Source: Planctomycetota bacterium (GTDB lineage Bacteria; Planctomycetota; UBA1135; GCA-002686595). From it: a DNA stretch of 64,000 nt. Below, piece by piece: positions 44,002-53,561 of this stretch. The stretch's first letter is position 1, and each line of letters starts with the position of its first letter. A program made the position numbers and the translations under genes. Below the pieces are notes generated by a model. The model searched no databases and was not told the origin of the DNA. It saw only the letters and a program-made list of their open reading frames with translations. The stretch covers positions 1 through 64,000 of the forward strand of contig JABACD010000016.1 of the NCBI GenBank assembly GCA_014237855.1, read 5' to 3'.

Positions 44002-45741
44002 TCAGCGGGCCGTGGCCTCGGTCACGGCCTGCTTCACTTTCTCAAGGGCGGCGTCGACATCCATGACCTCGCTGCCTTCCTCGCTACGGGAGTTCCACTC
44101 GACCTTGCGGTCCGTGGCGTCACGCCCGACGACGATGCGCAGGGGCACTCCGACGAGGTCTGCGTCCTTGAACTTGACCCCAGGGCTGACCTTCTTGCGG
44201 TCGTCCCAGAGGACGTCGATGCCGGCCGCTTCGAGGTTATCGTGCACCTCCTGGGCGAGAGCGTCCTGAGCCTCATCGCCGGCGCGCATCTGCACGATCA
44301 TCACGGTGTAGGGCGCGATCGGAATGGGCCAGATCATGCCCGCGTCGTCGTGGTTCTGCTCGATCGCGGAGGCAGCGACGCGTGACACGCCAATGCCGTA
44401 GCAGCCCATCCAGTAGGGCTCGGTCGGGCCTTGCTCGGGGGCGAACTTGGCATCCATGGCGCTCGAGTACTTGGTACCGAGCTGGAAGATGTGGCCGACC
44501 TCGATGCCCCGGGTGATCTCGATCTCACCCTCGCCTTCGGCCACCAGATCGCCGGCTTGCACCAGCCCCAGGTCCAGGGTCTCGGGCTGCTCGAGATCCC
44601 GCCCGAACCACACGTCCAGGTAGTGGGTATCGGTCTCGTTGCCACCACACAGGAAGCCGTCGACTCCCTCCACCGAGCTGTCGGCCAGGAGCCTCACCTC
44701 CTCCGCCAGACCGATGGGGCCGGCGAAGCCAACCTCGGCACCGGTGACCCGCTTGACGGTCTCGGGGCTCGCAAGCTGAACGTCCAGCGCGTTCATGTGA
44801 TTGAGCAGCTTGACCTCGTTGATCTCTCGATCACCACGAGCCATCACGGCCACCACGCTGGTGCCCTCTTCGGTGGTCGCCTCGTAGAGAACGGTCTTCA
44901 AGAGGCGCTCGATGGGGAGCTGGGGAAACAGCTCCAGCAGAGCCTCACAGGTCTTGGCGCCTGGTGTCGGCTCCTTGTGTATCCCGACCTTCTCGGGCGT
45001 GGCCGGGGCCGCCGAGATCCGAGAGACTGCCTTCTCCACGTTGGCCGCATAGCCCGTGGCTCGGCAGACTGCGATCGCATCCTCGCCCGTATCAGCGTCC
45101 ACCATGAACTCCTCCGAACCTGAGCCTCCAATAGCACCTGCATCCGCCTGCACGGGCGTGAAGCGCAGGCCGCTGCGCTCGAAGATCCGGTAGTAGACCC
45201 CGCGCATCACATCGTAGGAGGCCTTCATTGCCTCCTCGGAGGCGTCGAAGGAGTAAGCATCCTTCATGATGAACTCCCTGCCGCGCATCAGACCGAAGCG
45301 CGGACGGATCTCGTCACGGAACTTGGTCTGGATCTGGTAGAGGATCAGGGGTAGCTGCTTGTAGCTCTTCACGAAGCGCTTGACGAAGGTCGTGATGACC
45401 TCCTCGTGCGTCGGACCCAGGCAGACCTCGCTGCCCTTGCGATCAGTGAAGTGAAACAGGATGCCGTCCGCCACATAGCGGTCCCAACGACCACTCGAGT
45501 CCCAAAGCTCGCGCGGCTGCAAGGCGGGCATCAAGAGCTCCTGGCAACCAGCTGCTTCGTGCTCCTCGCGCACGATGGCCTCGATCTTCTTGAGCACCCG
45601 CAACAGCATCGGTCCGTAGGTGTACTGACCGGCGGCGAGCTTATGCAGGAAACCCGCGCGCGCCATCAGGGCATGTGAGCGAACCTCGGCATCGGCGGGC
45701 TCTTCCTTGAGCGTGACGAAGAGTTGTTGGGTGACCTTCAT
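44002..45741 (-). CDS. proS: Prolyl-tRNA synthetase
   Basis: This 579-residue enzyme is a bacterial-type ProS. It has the class II motifs (LLPALQPRELWDSSGRW-like motif 1 zone, FRDEIRPRFGLMRGREFIMKDAYSF motif 2, GIGVSRVAASAIEQ motif 3) and a YbaK-type editing insertion between them (around 230-390, with ARGDREINEVKLLNH). The anticodon-binding domain ends the protein. It attaches proline to tRNA-Pro and edits mischarged alanine. The stop lies 4 bases from the convergent sigma-fusion gene. Confidence 0.97.
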   Translation of the reverse strand: MKVTQQLFVTLKEEPADAEVRSHALMARAGFLHKLAAGQYTYGPMLLRVLKKIEAIVREEHEAAGCQELLMPALQPRELWDSSGRWDRYVADGILFHFTDRKGSEVCLGPTHEEVITTFVKRFVKSYKQLPLILYQIQTKFRDEIRPRFGLMRGREFIMKDAYSFDASEEAMKASYDVMRGVYYRIFERSGLRFTPVQADAGAIGGSGSEEFMVDADTGEDAIAVCRATGYAANVEKAVSRISAAPATPEKVGIHKEPTPGAKTCEALLELFPQLPIERLLKTVLYEATTEEGTSVVAVMARGDREINEVKLLNHMNALDVQLASPETVKRVTGAEVGFAGPIGLAEEVRLLADSSVEGVDGFLCGGNETDTHYLDVWFGRDLEQPETLDLGLVQAGDLVAEGEGEIEITRGIEVGHIFQLGTKYSSAMDAKFAPEQGPTEPYWMGCYGIGVSRVAASAIEQNHDDAGMIWPIPIAPYTVMIVQMRAGDEAQDALAQEVHDNLEAAGIDVLWDDRKKVSPGVKFKDADLVGVPLRIVVGRDATDRKVEWNSRSEEGSEVMDVDAALEKVKQAVTEATAR

Positions 45742-45798
45742 GGGAGGAACTCTAGCGTTGGCGGTCCCAAATGAGGCCTCCGCGCTCGGATTCTGAGC

Positions 45799-45840
45799 GA
45801 TGGATTACGGCCCCCCAGGGCCAAGAGGCCCTGATCCATC
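45799..45840 (-). terminator. Two-part hairpin after the beta-helix gene
   Basis: GATGGAT (45799-45805) pairs with ATCCATC (45834-45840). Inside, CAGGGCC pairs with GGCCCTG around an AAGA loop. It lies between the stop at 45853 and proS at 45741 on the same strand. It is either a terminator or a leader structure for proS. Confidence 0.5.
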
Positions 45841-45852
45841 ACCCTCTGCAGC

Positions 45853-47637
45853 TCAGGGGCAGAGCTCCAGAGTGATGCCGTTGCTGAAATTGAAGCCGGA
45901 GCCACCGGGGTTGAGGGAGTCTCGATAGACGTACTGGAAGTACAGACGCCGCCCGGCCTCAACAGCTCCCGCCCCTGAACCCATCGGAAAGGCGTTCAGG
46001 TCCAGCATGCGATCGGCCGTCCCGAAGGCGGATGCGACCTCGACCGGTGGTAGCCGGAAGTGGGGCGCGGCGACGCAGAGGTAGCCATCTCCCAGGGTCG
46101 TGCGATTCACCGTCGAGGCATGCCCGTAGAAGAACATGCCCATCTCGAAGGGCACCACGTGTCGGACGACCAGCACCAGGTCGTTGGCCCCATGGCTGTA
46201 GGTCCCGGTTACACCAATGCTTCCCTGGGTTTTCGTCGAGTTGAGTGTCGACTGGCAGTGGATCCAGACCGTACAGCTGGGATTCTCAAGGATGCGGAAG
46301 GGTGGGCCGAGTGCCTTCTGACCGGTGGCACTGGTGAATACGGGTTGGACTTCGAGCTGGTAGTCGGAGGTGCCCGGCCCTGGAGGAAGATCGGCCAAGA
46401 GCGTCAGCTCTCCAGAAGCGGGAATCAGGCCCAGCCCTCCTGCTCCTCCAAGCGAGGTGATGGGGGCTGCCAGACCAAGGACCCCGAGACGATCGGGCTG
46501 GTAGAGAAATGCTCCGTGGGATGCAGTGAGCAGATCGACGACATCTCCCGGAGCTCCTGTGAACGTCACCTCGACCTTGCCACTGACCAGCTGATTGGCC
46601 GCAATCTCAGCAGTCCGCAAGGAGCCGCTGATGGACTCCAGGCAACAGCCACTCTGGGTGACCCCCGGGATGCCGTTCGCACCGGGTGGAACTGGCGGAC
46701 TGCACCCGATGCAGACTCCGCCGACACCGGGGGCTCCACCGATCAGGGTGCTGTTCAGCTCCTTCACCTGGGCATTGGAGAGCACGAGGGCCGCCCCCCC
46801 GTTGCCACCATTTCCAGGGGCATTCAGCTGGTCGCCATCGTCTGCGTCGCTCCCCACCCCACCTTCGAAAATGGTGTTCGAGGCGAAGACGAAGCTATCG
46901 GAGACCTCCGCAGCCGCGCCTCCGTTCCACCCATCGAAGTCACTCGGGTCGATCGGATCTCGTCCGGGAGCACCTAGCACATGGGAGTCGAACAGGGCGA
47001 GCCGCGTCTCCACGGCACCACCTTCCACCGATAGAGCGGGCTTGAGAGCCCCACCGCAGCTCACGTTCCCCTCGGCGTCCTTCCAGCAACTGGCCACACC
47101 GGAGATGAGCTCGCAGGCAACGAGGACGACGTCTGTGGCGTTGAGCACATGGACAGCCCCACTCTGGTTGCATGCGCTGAGCCCACCGCCACACATGGAC
47201 GAGGCCCCCTCGATATGACAGTTCTGGACGCGCACCGATCCGGCGCAGTCCTTGATCGTCAGCGCACCCTTGGCCCCCATCAGGTACTCGAAGCCGTCGA
47301 CTCGGAGGCGCAGGCCGTCGAGGAGCACCTCCTGTCCTGGCGCGAGATTCTCGATGACGAAGATCGGAGTGTCCCCGAAGTCCTTCACGATGTACGGCGG
47401 ATTGTCCGGGTCCTGCGCCATGATCGTCAGGCTCTTGCCGTCGATGTGGATGGCGTCGAACAGCTGGCCACCACGAACCAGAATGGTGTCCCCCTCGGAC
47501 GCAGCCGCAATGGCTGCACGAATCGTGGTGAAGTCACCAACTCCTGTTGTATCAACGATCAGAACTGACGCATTCGCGAGAGAAGATAGCGTCAGAAAGG
47601 CGAGGGCAGGCGCGAGCACTGAATTCATGGCCATCAT
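45853..47637 (-). CDS. Secreted parallel beta-helix protein with shared C-terminal domain
   Basis: This 594-residue protein starts with a signal peptide (NSVLAPALAFLTLSSLANA). The ATG at 47637 is chosen, though 47628 and a TTG at 47652 are possible. Residues about 20-320 are a right-handed beta-helix of the pectin-lyase/NosD style: DFTTIRAAIAAASEGDTILV, GKSLTIMAQD, GLRLRVDGF and GGNGGAALVLSNAQV. A beta-sandwich follows. The last 135 residues (NDLVLVVR, GMFFYGHAS, LGDGYLCVAA, FQYVYRDS, SNGITLELCP) match the module in two other secreted proteins here. No catalytic residues were recognised. Confidence 0.83.
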   Translation of the reverse strand: MMAMNSVLAPALAFLTLSSLANASVLIVDTTGVGDFTTIRAAIAAASEGDTILVRGGQLFDAIHIDGKSLTIMAQDPDNPPYIVKDFGDTPIFVIENLAPGQEVLLDGLRLRVDGFEYLMGAKGALTIKDCAGSVRVQNCHIEGASSMCGGGLSACNQSGAVHVLNATDVVLVACELISGVASCWKDAEGNVSCGGALKPALSVEGGAVETRLALFDSHVLGAPGRDPIDPSDFDGWNGGAAAEVSDSFVFASNTIFEGGVGSDADDGDQLNAPGNGGNGGAALVLSNAQVKELNSTLIGGAPGVGGVCIGCSPPVPPGANGIPGVTQSGCCLESISGSLRTAEIAANQLVSGKVEVTFTGAPGDVVDLLTASHGAFLYQPDRLGVLGLAAPITSLGGAGGLGLIPASGELTLLADLPPGPGTSDYQLEVQPVFTSATGQKALGPPFRILENPSCTVWIHCQSTLNSTKTQGSIGVTGTYSHGANDLVLVVRHVVPFEMGMFFYGHASTVNRTTLGDGYLCVAAPHFRLPPVEVASAFGTADRMLDLNAFPMGSGAGAVEAGRRLYFQYVYRDSLNPGGSGFNFSNGITLELCP

Positions 47638-47822
47638 CCATCTGTTGTTCAAGAGTCGGGCGTGGAGCTAAATCGAGCCTAACACCTGCCACGAATTCGT
47701 GGTGATTGAAGCTGCTTCCAGGCAGCCAGGGGTGACTCCAGATGGAAGCTCCGTGATTCCAGAGCTCCTTGGGCCTCCTCCACAGAGAGGAGCCGCCCAG
47801 CGATTCACTCCCCGCGGCACGC

Positions 47823-50552
47823 TTACATGTCGTAAGCGCTTCGGGCAGGTTTCAAGGGCCGGTTCATCCACAGGGGTCTGCGGAGACCTCCCGGACCGGG
47901 AGCGGGGCGAGTCTTCTCCTTCCATTCGAGGTAGACCTCCCATGAGCGCTCCGTGTCCACCTGCACATCACCGAAGCGATCGCCCTCTCGAGCCGCCTCC
48001 ACGCGGACCTTCTGGTGCCAGCAGTGCATGCCGCTCATGGGGTCGGGCTGGGGCGGGAAGGTCAGGTTCTGGTTGACGCCGATCTCGTTCCACCAGGCCT
48101 TGTCCGTGTCACCCTTGATCTTCGAGCTCGCGCCGCCCTTGTGACGGAACAGGAAGCGCGTTCCATCCCGCTGCATTTCCACCAGTGAGCTCGACATGGC
48201 GCTACCACCCACATCCTGGAAGAGTCGCCAGCGACCGGTGTGATGCGAGCATGCGACCACTCCCGGGTGGATGCCCTCGGTGATCCAGACACGTGGCACG
48301 AAGTAGCCGATCTGGGTGTTCACCCGCGCAAGGCCGCCATTCTCGAGGCCGAGCTTGCGCGCGTCCTCGGGGTGCACCCAGAGAGGGTTGGTGTGAGAAA
48401 TCTCCTGCAGCCACTTGGCGTTGGCCGAGCGCGTGTGGATCAGGGTCGGCAGGCGGAAGGTCGGCAGCAAGGCCCGGTCCCCCGCGTCGAAGTCCATCTC
48501 CTTCCAGTGCACCTGGCTGCGGATGTAGCCGGGCGTCGCGTGCTCGCCGAAGCCCCAGTCCTGCAGGGTGCTGGAGTAGAACTCAAGCAGCTTGGAGGGC
48601 GTGCCCCAGCCAGCGCGCCGGCCCAGGTCCTCCACATCGACGCCGTCCTCGTCAGCACCACGCTCCGCTTCAGCACGCCTCTGCCCCTTGTAGGGCACGT
48701 CGAAGGCCCCGAACTTGCGCATGTACTCGAGCGGTGCGATGCCCTTCTCCGCGGCAGCCTCGGGCAGACCCGGCACACCGTTCTCGAAGACGTCCGTCCA
48801 GTACTCGTCCATCGTCTGGGGCTTGCCAGGACGCTCCTTCGACTCGAAGTACTTCAGGATTCCACGCTTGCCGTCGGGATCGATGGCCGCGGTGATCGCG
48901 ATCCACAGCTCGGACTCCTCCCACACCTCCCCTGGATTGTAACCACGGGTAGTCTGAGGGTCTTCTCCTTCGAGCCGCGCGTACTCCCGTAGTACCGGCT
49001 GGCGAAAGCCGATCCAGGTGCCCGCATGAGTCTCCTGACTCATGACATCGTGCCGCTCCGGTGCGAGCCCCACCGGCAGGACATAGTCAGCCCACTGCGC
49101 GGTCTCCGACCACGTCGGCGACAGCGCCACGTGGCAGCCGATCTTGTCCTCGTCCTCGAGCATGTCCACCCACATGCAGCCGTCCGGATTGGTCCAGACG
49201 GGGTTGTAGACGCGGGTGAAGTAGACGTCGATCTTGTTGCCCTGATCCCGCAGGAGATGCGGCAGGATGAAGCTCATCTCGTAGTGCGCGATCGGCCACT
49301 CCTTGGGCCAGTGGCGCTCGTTCCAGCGCTCGATCGGCGGCGGGTTGAGGCTCGGGCGCGGGACGAACTTGTCCCAGGCAGAGGGCTGGATCCCGCCCTC
49401 GGTGCCGACGCTGCCAGAGAGCACGTGCAGGAACATCAGGCTGCGAGCCACCTGCCAGCCGCCCTCGTGACCGGCGGCGGTGTTTCTCCAGAGATGGCTG
49501 GTGAAGGCACTGCCTGCGGCCGCGATCTCGTCAGCAATCTTGCCGACGAAGTCCGTGGGAATCTTGCACTCACGGGCGACGAACTCGGGCGTGTACTCGT
49601 CATACATCTCGCCGAGAAGCTCCAGGAAGCGCTCGAAGGTCCCTGGCCCATCCTCGTCACGGGCCGCGAGGTACTCGCGCCAGTTGGTCCAACGGCGAAC
49701 GAAGTCCTTGTCGATGCGACCGGACTGGATCAGGTTTCGGGCAATGCCCAGGAGGAAGGCGGACTCGGTGCCCGGCCAGGGACTGATCCAGTGATCTGCG
49801 TGTGTCGTCGTATTCGAGAGTCGCGTATCGACCACGGCCACCCGCATTCCGCCGGTCTTGGCATCAATGATGCGTTGAGCGTGGGGGTTGAAGTAGTGGC
49901 CCGTCTCCAGGTGAGCAGAGAGCAGCAGCACGAACTTGGCCTTCGAGTAGTCCGGTGAGGGCCGGTCTCCGTGAAACCAGAGGGTGTAGCCCAGGCGTGC
50001 GCCTGCAGAGCACACGTTCGTGTGGCTGTTGTGCCCGTCGATTCCCCAGGCCTGCAACATGCGCAGGACAAAGTGGTCCTCTCCCGGACGGCCCACGTGG
50101 TAGACGACCTCGTCCTGGCGCTGCTCGTCGAAGGCCTTGGCGATACGGCCGCCGATGTCGGCCACAGCCGCCTCCCAGCTGACAGGCTCGAACTTGCCCG
50201 AGCCGCGCGGACCAACACGCTTGAGCGGTGTCAGGATGCGGTCGCCGTCCTTGATCTGGTTGATGGTGGCCGGTCCCTTGGCGCAGGTCCGGCCGCGGCT
50301 ACCTGGATGCACAGGGTTGCCCTCGAACTTGACGATCTCCCCTGACTTCTTGTCGACAAAGGAGAGCAAGCCGCAAGCGCTCTCGCAGTTGAAGCAGATC
50401 GTGGGAATGCAGCGGTAGTGCTTCTCAACTCGCTGAGGCCATGCATCGGGATCCAGCTCGACCCAGTCATCCCACTTCTCGGGAGGGGGACCGACTTCAA
50501 GCTCCCAGGGAGAGCGACGCGGGGCAGTGTGGCCCTTGGTGTCTTCGGACAT
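47823..50552 (-). CDS. Molybdopterin oxidoreductase catalytic subunit (DMSO reductase family)
   Basis: This 909-residue protein has an N-terminal 4Fe-4S site C-x3-C-x3-C (CIPTICFNCESAC) completed by GRTCAKG, then molybdopterin-binding blocks (GDRILTPLKRVGPRGSG, SWEAAVADIGGRIA, VVDTRLSNTTTHADHWI). The likely metal ligand is the Cys in SHTNVCSAGARLGY, near residue 180. The C-terminal cap carries NPLWVHPEDARKLGLENGGLARV. No Tat signal is visible, which is odd unless a partner carries the export signal or the enzyme faces inward. It is encoded 24 bases after the FeS-NrfD fusion, so the two form a complex. The substrate is unknown. Confidence 0.88.
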   Translation of the reverse strand: MSEDTKGHTAPRRSPWELEVGPPPEKWDDWVELDPDAWPQRVEKHYRCIPTICFNCESACGLLSFVDKKSGEIVKFEGNPVHPGSRGRTCAKGPATINQIKDGDRILTPLKRVGPRGSGKFEPVSWEAAVADIGGRIAKAFDEQRQDEVVYHVGRPGEDHFVLRMLQAWGIDGHNSHTNVCSAGARLGYTLWFHGDRPSPDYSKAKFVLLLSAHLETGHYFNPHAQRIIDAKTGGMRVAVVDTRLSNTTTHADHWISPWPGTESAFLLGIARNLIQSGRIDKDFVRRWTNWREYLAARDEDGPGTFERFLELLGEMYDEYTPEFVARECKIPTDFVGKIADEIAAAGSAFTSHLWRNTAAGHEGGWQVARSLMFLHVLSGSVGTEGGIQPSAWDKFVPRPSLNPPPIERWNERHWPKEWPIAHYEMSFILPHLLRDQGNKIDVYFTRVYNPVWTNPDGCMWVDMLEDEDKIGCHVALSPTWSETAQWADYVLPVGLAPERHDVMSQETHAGTWIGFRQPVLREYARLEGEDPQTTRGYNPGEVWEESELWIAITAAIDPDGKRGILKYFESKERPGKPQTMDEYWTDVFENGVPGLPEAAAEKGIAPLEYMRKFGAFDVPYKGQRRAEAERGADEDGVDVEDLGRRAGWGTPSKLLEFYSSTLQDWGFGEHATPGYIRSQVHWKEMDFDAGDRALLPTFRLPTLIHTRSANAKWLQEISHTNPLWVHPEDARKLGLENGGLARVNTQIGYFVPRVWITEGIHPGVVACSHHTGRWRLFQDVGGSAMSSSLVEMQRDGTRFLFRHKGGASSKIKGDTDKAWWNEIGVNQNLTFPPQPDPMSGMHCWHQKVRVEAAREGDRFGDVQVDTERSWEVYLEWKEKTRPAPGPGGLRRPLWMNRPLKPARSAYDM

Positions 50553-50576
50553 GTGGATACTTGGAGAAGAGCGCGC

Positions 50577-52133
50577 TCAGCTGATGGGCAGCGCCTGACC
50601 GGCGCGGACGAAGGCATCCTCGATGGTCCGCAGACCAATGAGTGCGAGGAGGCCAGCTGTGGGCAGAGCGAGAGAGAGGGGCAGGAGTCCGGGGACCCCG
50701 AGAGTTAGAAGCACGATCGGGGCGACAATTCCGGCCAACACACCGCCGTACCAGTGCTGCTTTGCCCAGGGCCCCTTGGTGAGGAGGCGAGCCGCCCGGT
50801 GATACTCTTCCTCTCTACCCTTGGGAGCACAGCGCCCCTCGGTAAGGGTGAAACCCATGTGCAGCACGAGGCTCGCGAGGAAGGCCGTGGTCAGGCCGAC
50901 ACCGAACTCGAAGTCCACATCGAGAAGCGGGAAGGCCAGAGCCAGGAAGGCGCTGCCAGCCAGAGTGGCCTGCACGACAAGGTGCATTGCCCAGTAGCGA
51001 CGCATCCAGAGCACGCGGCCCTTCGCCTGGGCAAACAGCCAGGCCGTGTAGCAGGCCGTGAAGCCCCCGAGGAAGAGTGCCGGGGCCACGAAGAGAGCGC
51101 TCGAGGGCCCAGCCGAGTCACCACCGATGAGGGCCCAGCCGATCCATGCCACGAGCAGGACCTGATAGGCGAGAATCACGAAGGATCCGCGAGCCAGCCA
51201 TGAGTCCCAGTTGGGACGCAGCATGATCAGGTAGAAGCGCTCGGGGCGCTTGAGGTCGAGCACCAGCAGCACCAGGCAAATGGCGAGTGCCACGAAGGAA
51301 GCGATGGACGGCAAGAGCCCCAGATCGTTGCCCTCGCCCCCCAGCAGCTCCAAGACCAGGGCCAGGGGGAAGATCCCACCGGCCAGGGACTTGGTGAAGA
51401 GGTAGTCGGTGATCTTCGATCCCCACAGTTGCTTGCGAGGAACGTCATAGACCGTCCTGGCTTGGTCTTGCTGACCTTCGGCTCTGCGGTCAAAGGCCTC
51501 GAAGGTCTGGGCGTCCATCTGGGCACCGGTCTGAGGGTTCGACCAGATGTAACCACCTGCCTTGTTCGTCAGGCTCGGGTCGATTCCTGCCTCGGAGACC
51601 TCGCGATAGCGGACGTTGGGCTTGGTCCCAGCCTCGGGCTTGCGCACGCTCAGGTCGAACTCCCTGGTCATGCGCGAGACGACGCTCTCTGGGTCGTCGA
51701 AGTCGCCGGGGATGATCGCCTCGGTGGGACAGACCACGGCACACGCCGGCGCCAGACCAACCTCCGTGCGGTGGGCGCAGAAGTGGCACTTCTCGGCGGT
51801 CCCGCTCTCCTCGTTGATGTAGAGAGCATCGTAGGGACAGGCGTGCATGCAGCTCTTGCAGCCGATGCAGATGTCCTGGTCGAGGTCAACGATTCCGTTG
51901 TCCTTCTTCTCCAGTGCAGTCACCGGGCAAATGCTCACGCAGGGTGCGTCGGTGCACTGATTGCAGCGGAGCACGGCGAAGCTACGGCGGACCTCGGGAA
52001 ATGCCCCTGTCTCGGTGTACTTCACCCAGGTCCTGAAGTCTCCCAGAGGAACATTGTTCTCCGACTTGCAGGCAACAGTGCAGGCGTGACAGCCGATGCA
52101 CCGGGTGTGATCGATGACGAATCCGAGCTGCAA
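50577..52133 (-). CDS. Fused four-cluster ferredoxin and NrfD-like membrane subunit
   Basis: This protein of about 518 residues joins two usual subunits. The N-terminal part has four [4Fe-4S] motifs (CIGCHACTVAC, CNQCTDAPCVSIC, CIGCKSCMHAC and CHFCAHR with ACAVVC). The C-terminal part, from about residue 250, has about eight membrane helices of the NrfD/PsrC type, which bind quinol. In many relatives these are separate proteins. The start used is TTG 52133, giving MQLGFVIDHTRC as in related proteins, but the frame is open to 52271 and no good Shine-Dalgarno site was found. It would pass electrons between the quinone pool and the molybdenum subunit. Confidence 0.85.
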   Translation of the reverse strand: MQLGFVIDHTRCIGCHACTVACKSENNVPLGDFRTWVKYTETGAFPEVRRSFAVLRCNQCTDAPCVSICPVTALEKKDNGIVDLDQDICIGCKSCMHACPYDALYINEESGTAEKCHFCAHRTEVGLAPACAVVCPTEAIIPGDFDDPESVVSRMTREFDLSVRKPEAGTKPNVRYREVSEAGIDPSLTNKAGGYIWSNPQTGAQMDAQTFEAFDRRAEGQQDQARTVYDVPRKQLWGSKITDYLFTKSLAGGIFPLALVLELLGGEGNDLGLLPSIASFVALAICLVLLVLDLKRPERFYLIMLRPNWDSWLARGSFVILAYQVLLVAWIGWALIGGDSAGPSSALFVAPALFLGGFTACYTAWLFAQAKGRVLWMRRYWAMHLVVQATLAGSAFLALAFPLLDVDFEFGVGLTTAFLASLVLHMGFTLTEGRCAPKGREEEYHRAARLLTKGPWAKQHWYGGVLAGIVAPIVLLTLGVPGLLPLSLALPTAGLLALIGLRTIEDAFVRAGQALPIS

Positions 52134-52304
52134 GGCGACGTGGGGATCGGGACTCCGAAACGGGCGAAGGGACTGAGCGAGAATCCTCGCGTCAGCCCCC
52201 CCCGAGAGCACACCTTTCTCCGATTTTCTGGCCGATCGGCCAAGCTTCCCGGTCAACGGACCCCGAGCCACAGAGATCCCTACCCCCTGGCCCCGCGTGG
52301 GAAC

Positions 52305-53456
52305 CTACATTGAACTCAGCATGACGATGACCGCGACCACCAGGCCGAGGCTCAGCACCAGCAACAGGATCTTGACCCAGGAGTAGGGGGCCTTCCCGAC
52401 GATCCTCCCCGTAAGGCCGTGAATCAAGACCGTGTAGGCCTTTCCACCAAAGCGATACTGCAGGCTCCAGATCGGGAGCAGCACGTGCTTCCAGCGAACC
52501 TCGCTGATCAGGTTGCTGACCCGCAAATGACGCTGTGTGTCCCCAGGCACGTCACCCGAGCAGCGCTGCTCCTGAATCGCGATGATGTCCTGTTGTGCTT
52601 TCTCCCAGGCCTGCTGGAGATCGATGCCGTACTCCTCGGCCCGCCAACCAGCAAGGTACTCCGGCCTGTAGGGCACCAGGCCTCCGGTATCGAAGCTCCC
52701 CAGGGAGCGCACCAGGCCGGCCGGCTGGCCGCTGGAACCGTGGATCAGATGGTCATCGAAGTGATCGTCTCGAGATCCCCAGGCCGGGCGCCAGCGAACT
52801 TTCCTGACCCGACGGGTTCGCGTGACCATCTTCCCGTTCACCCGCGTCCTGTAAGTCTGGGTCACATAGTAGTAGTAACCCGCATCGGCTGACCAGTCCG
52901 AGTGAACCTGAGCATCGAAGGTCCAGAATGGGACGTAGATTCCGGCCGCCTCGAAGTTCTTCGTGTGCTTGAGGGCACTCGGTCTGAACCAGAGCCCCTT
53001 GATCCACTTCCGGAAGTTCTCGTGGACCTGCTCACGACTGACGTCCAGCGGTACAAGGGACTCAGGGCGTATGGCGTTCCTGTTGGCCTCCTGCTCTAGC
53101 ACCGTTGCGGACCCGCAGTAAACGCACAGGTCTGCGGTATTCAGATCTTCAAAGGTCACCCTGGCGCCGCATGTGTCACAGCTCGCGACCCGGAGCTGTA
53201 GACCCAATCCTCGTTGGGCCCCTTCGGCTTCACTCAGCTCTCGTTCCAGAATCGTGCCTTCCGAGCGGGGCACCTCGACCTGGTTACCACAGTGGGCGCA
53301 GGTCAGGGCGTCTGCCGCAGGGTCCCAGATCATGTCTGCCCCACACTCATCACAGTTGAACTCGACGCTCTGGCTGCCCTCTAGCTCCACCTCCGCCTCG
53401 ATAATCTCCTCTCCACTGCTGGCGGCTTCCTCTGCTCCCGTCCTGTCCTGATTCAC
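52305..53456 (-). CDS. Zinc-ribbon protein with C-terminal membrane helix (TFIIB-type ribbon family)
   Basis: This 383-residue protein has two zinc ribbons: CDECGADM with CAHCGNQV (about 40-65) and CDTCGARV with CVYCGSATV (about 95-125). A beta-rich middle follows (RKWIKGLWFRPSALKH, GIYVPFWTFDAQVHSDW) and then a C-terminal membrane helix (ILLLVLSLGLVVAVIVML). Such proteins are often found beside SPFH proteins. The GTG at 53456 is chosen because AGGAGA sits just before it; TTG 53471 is the alternative. It is divergent from the SPFH gene, with 105 bases between, and probably shares its regulation. Confidence 0.85.
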   Translation of the reverse strand: MNQDRTGAEEAASSGEEIIEAEVELEGSQSVEFNCDECGADMIWDPAADALTCAHCGNQVEVPRSEGTILERELSEAEGAQRGLGLQLRVASCDTCGARVTFEDLNTADLCVYCGSATVLEQEANRNAIRPESLVPLDVSREQVHENFRKWIKGLWFRPSALKHTKNFEAAGIYVPFWTFDAQVHSDWSADAGYYYYVTQTYRTRVNGKMVTRTRRVRKVRWRPAWGSRDDHFDDHLIHGSSGQPAGLVRSLGSFDTGGLVPYRPEYLAGWRAEEYGIDLQQAWEKAQQDIIAIQEQRCSGDVPGDTQRHLRVSNLISEVRWKHVLLPIWSLQYRFGGKAYTVLIHGLTGRIVGKAPYSWVKILLLVLSLGLVVAVIVMLSSM

Positions 53457-53561
53457 GGCTCTCCTGGTCAAAGTGGCGATTCTGTGAATAGATGGATATT
53501 CTGGCGTACTGTCGCCAAGGCGTAACTCTTATTCACTCCGAGGAAACGGAAAAGTACAGAC

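Noticed and set aside
45742..45852. T-box or other riboswitch upstream of proS
   Set aside because: Only a simple two-part hairpin is present; there is no specifier loop or T-box core sequence.
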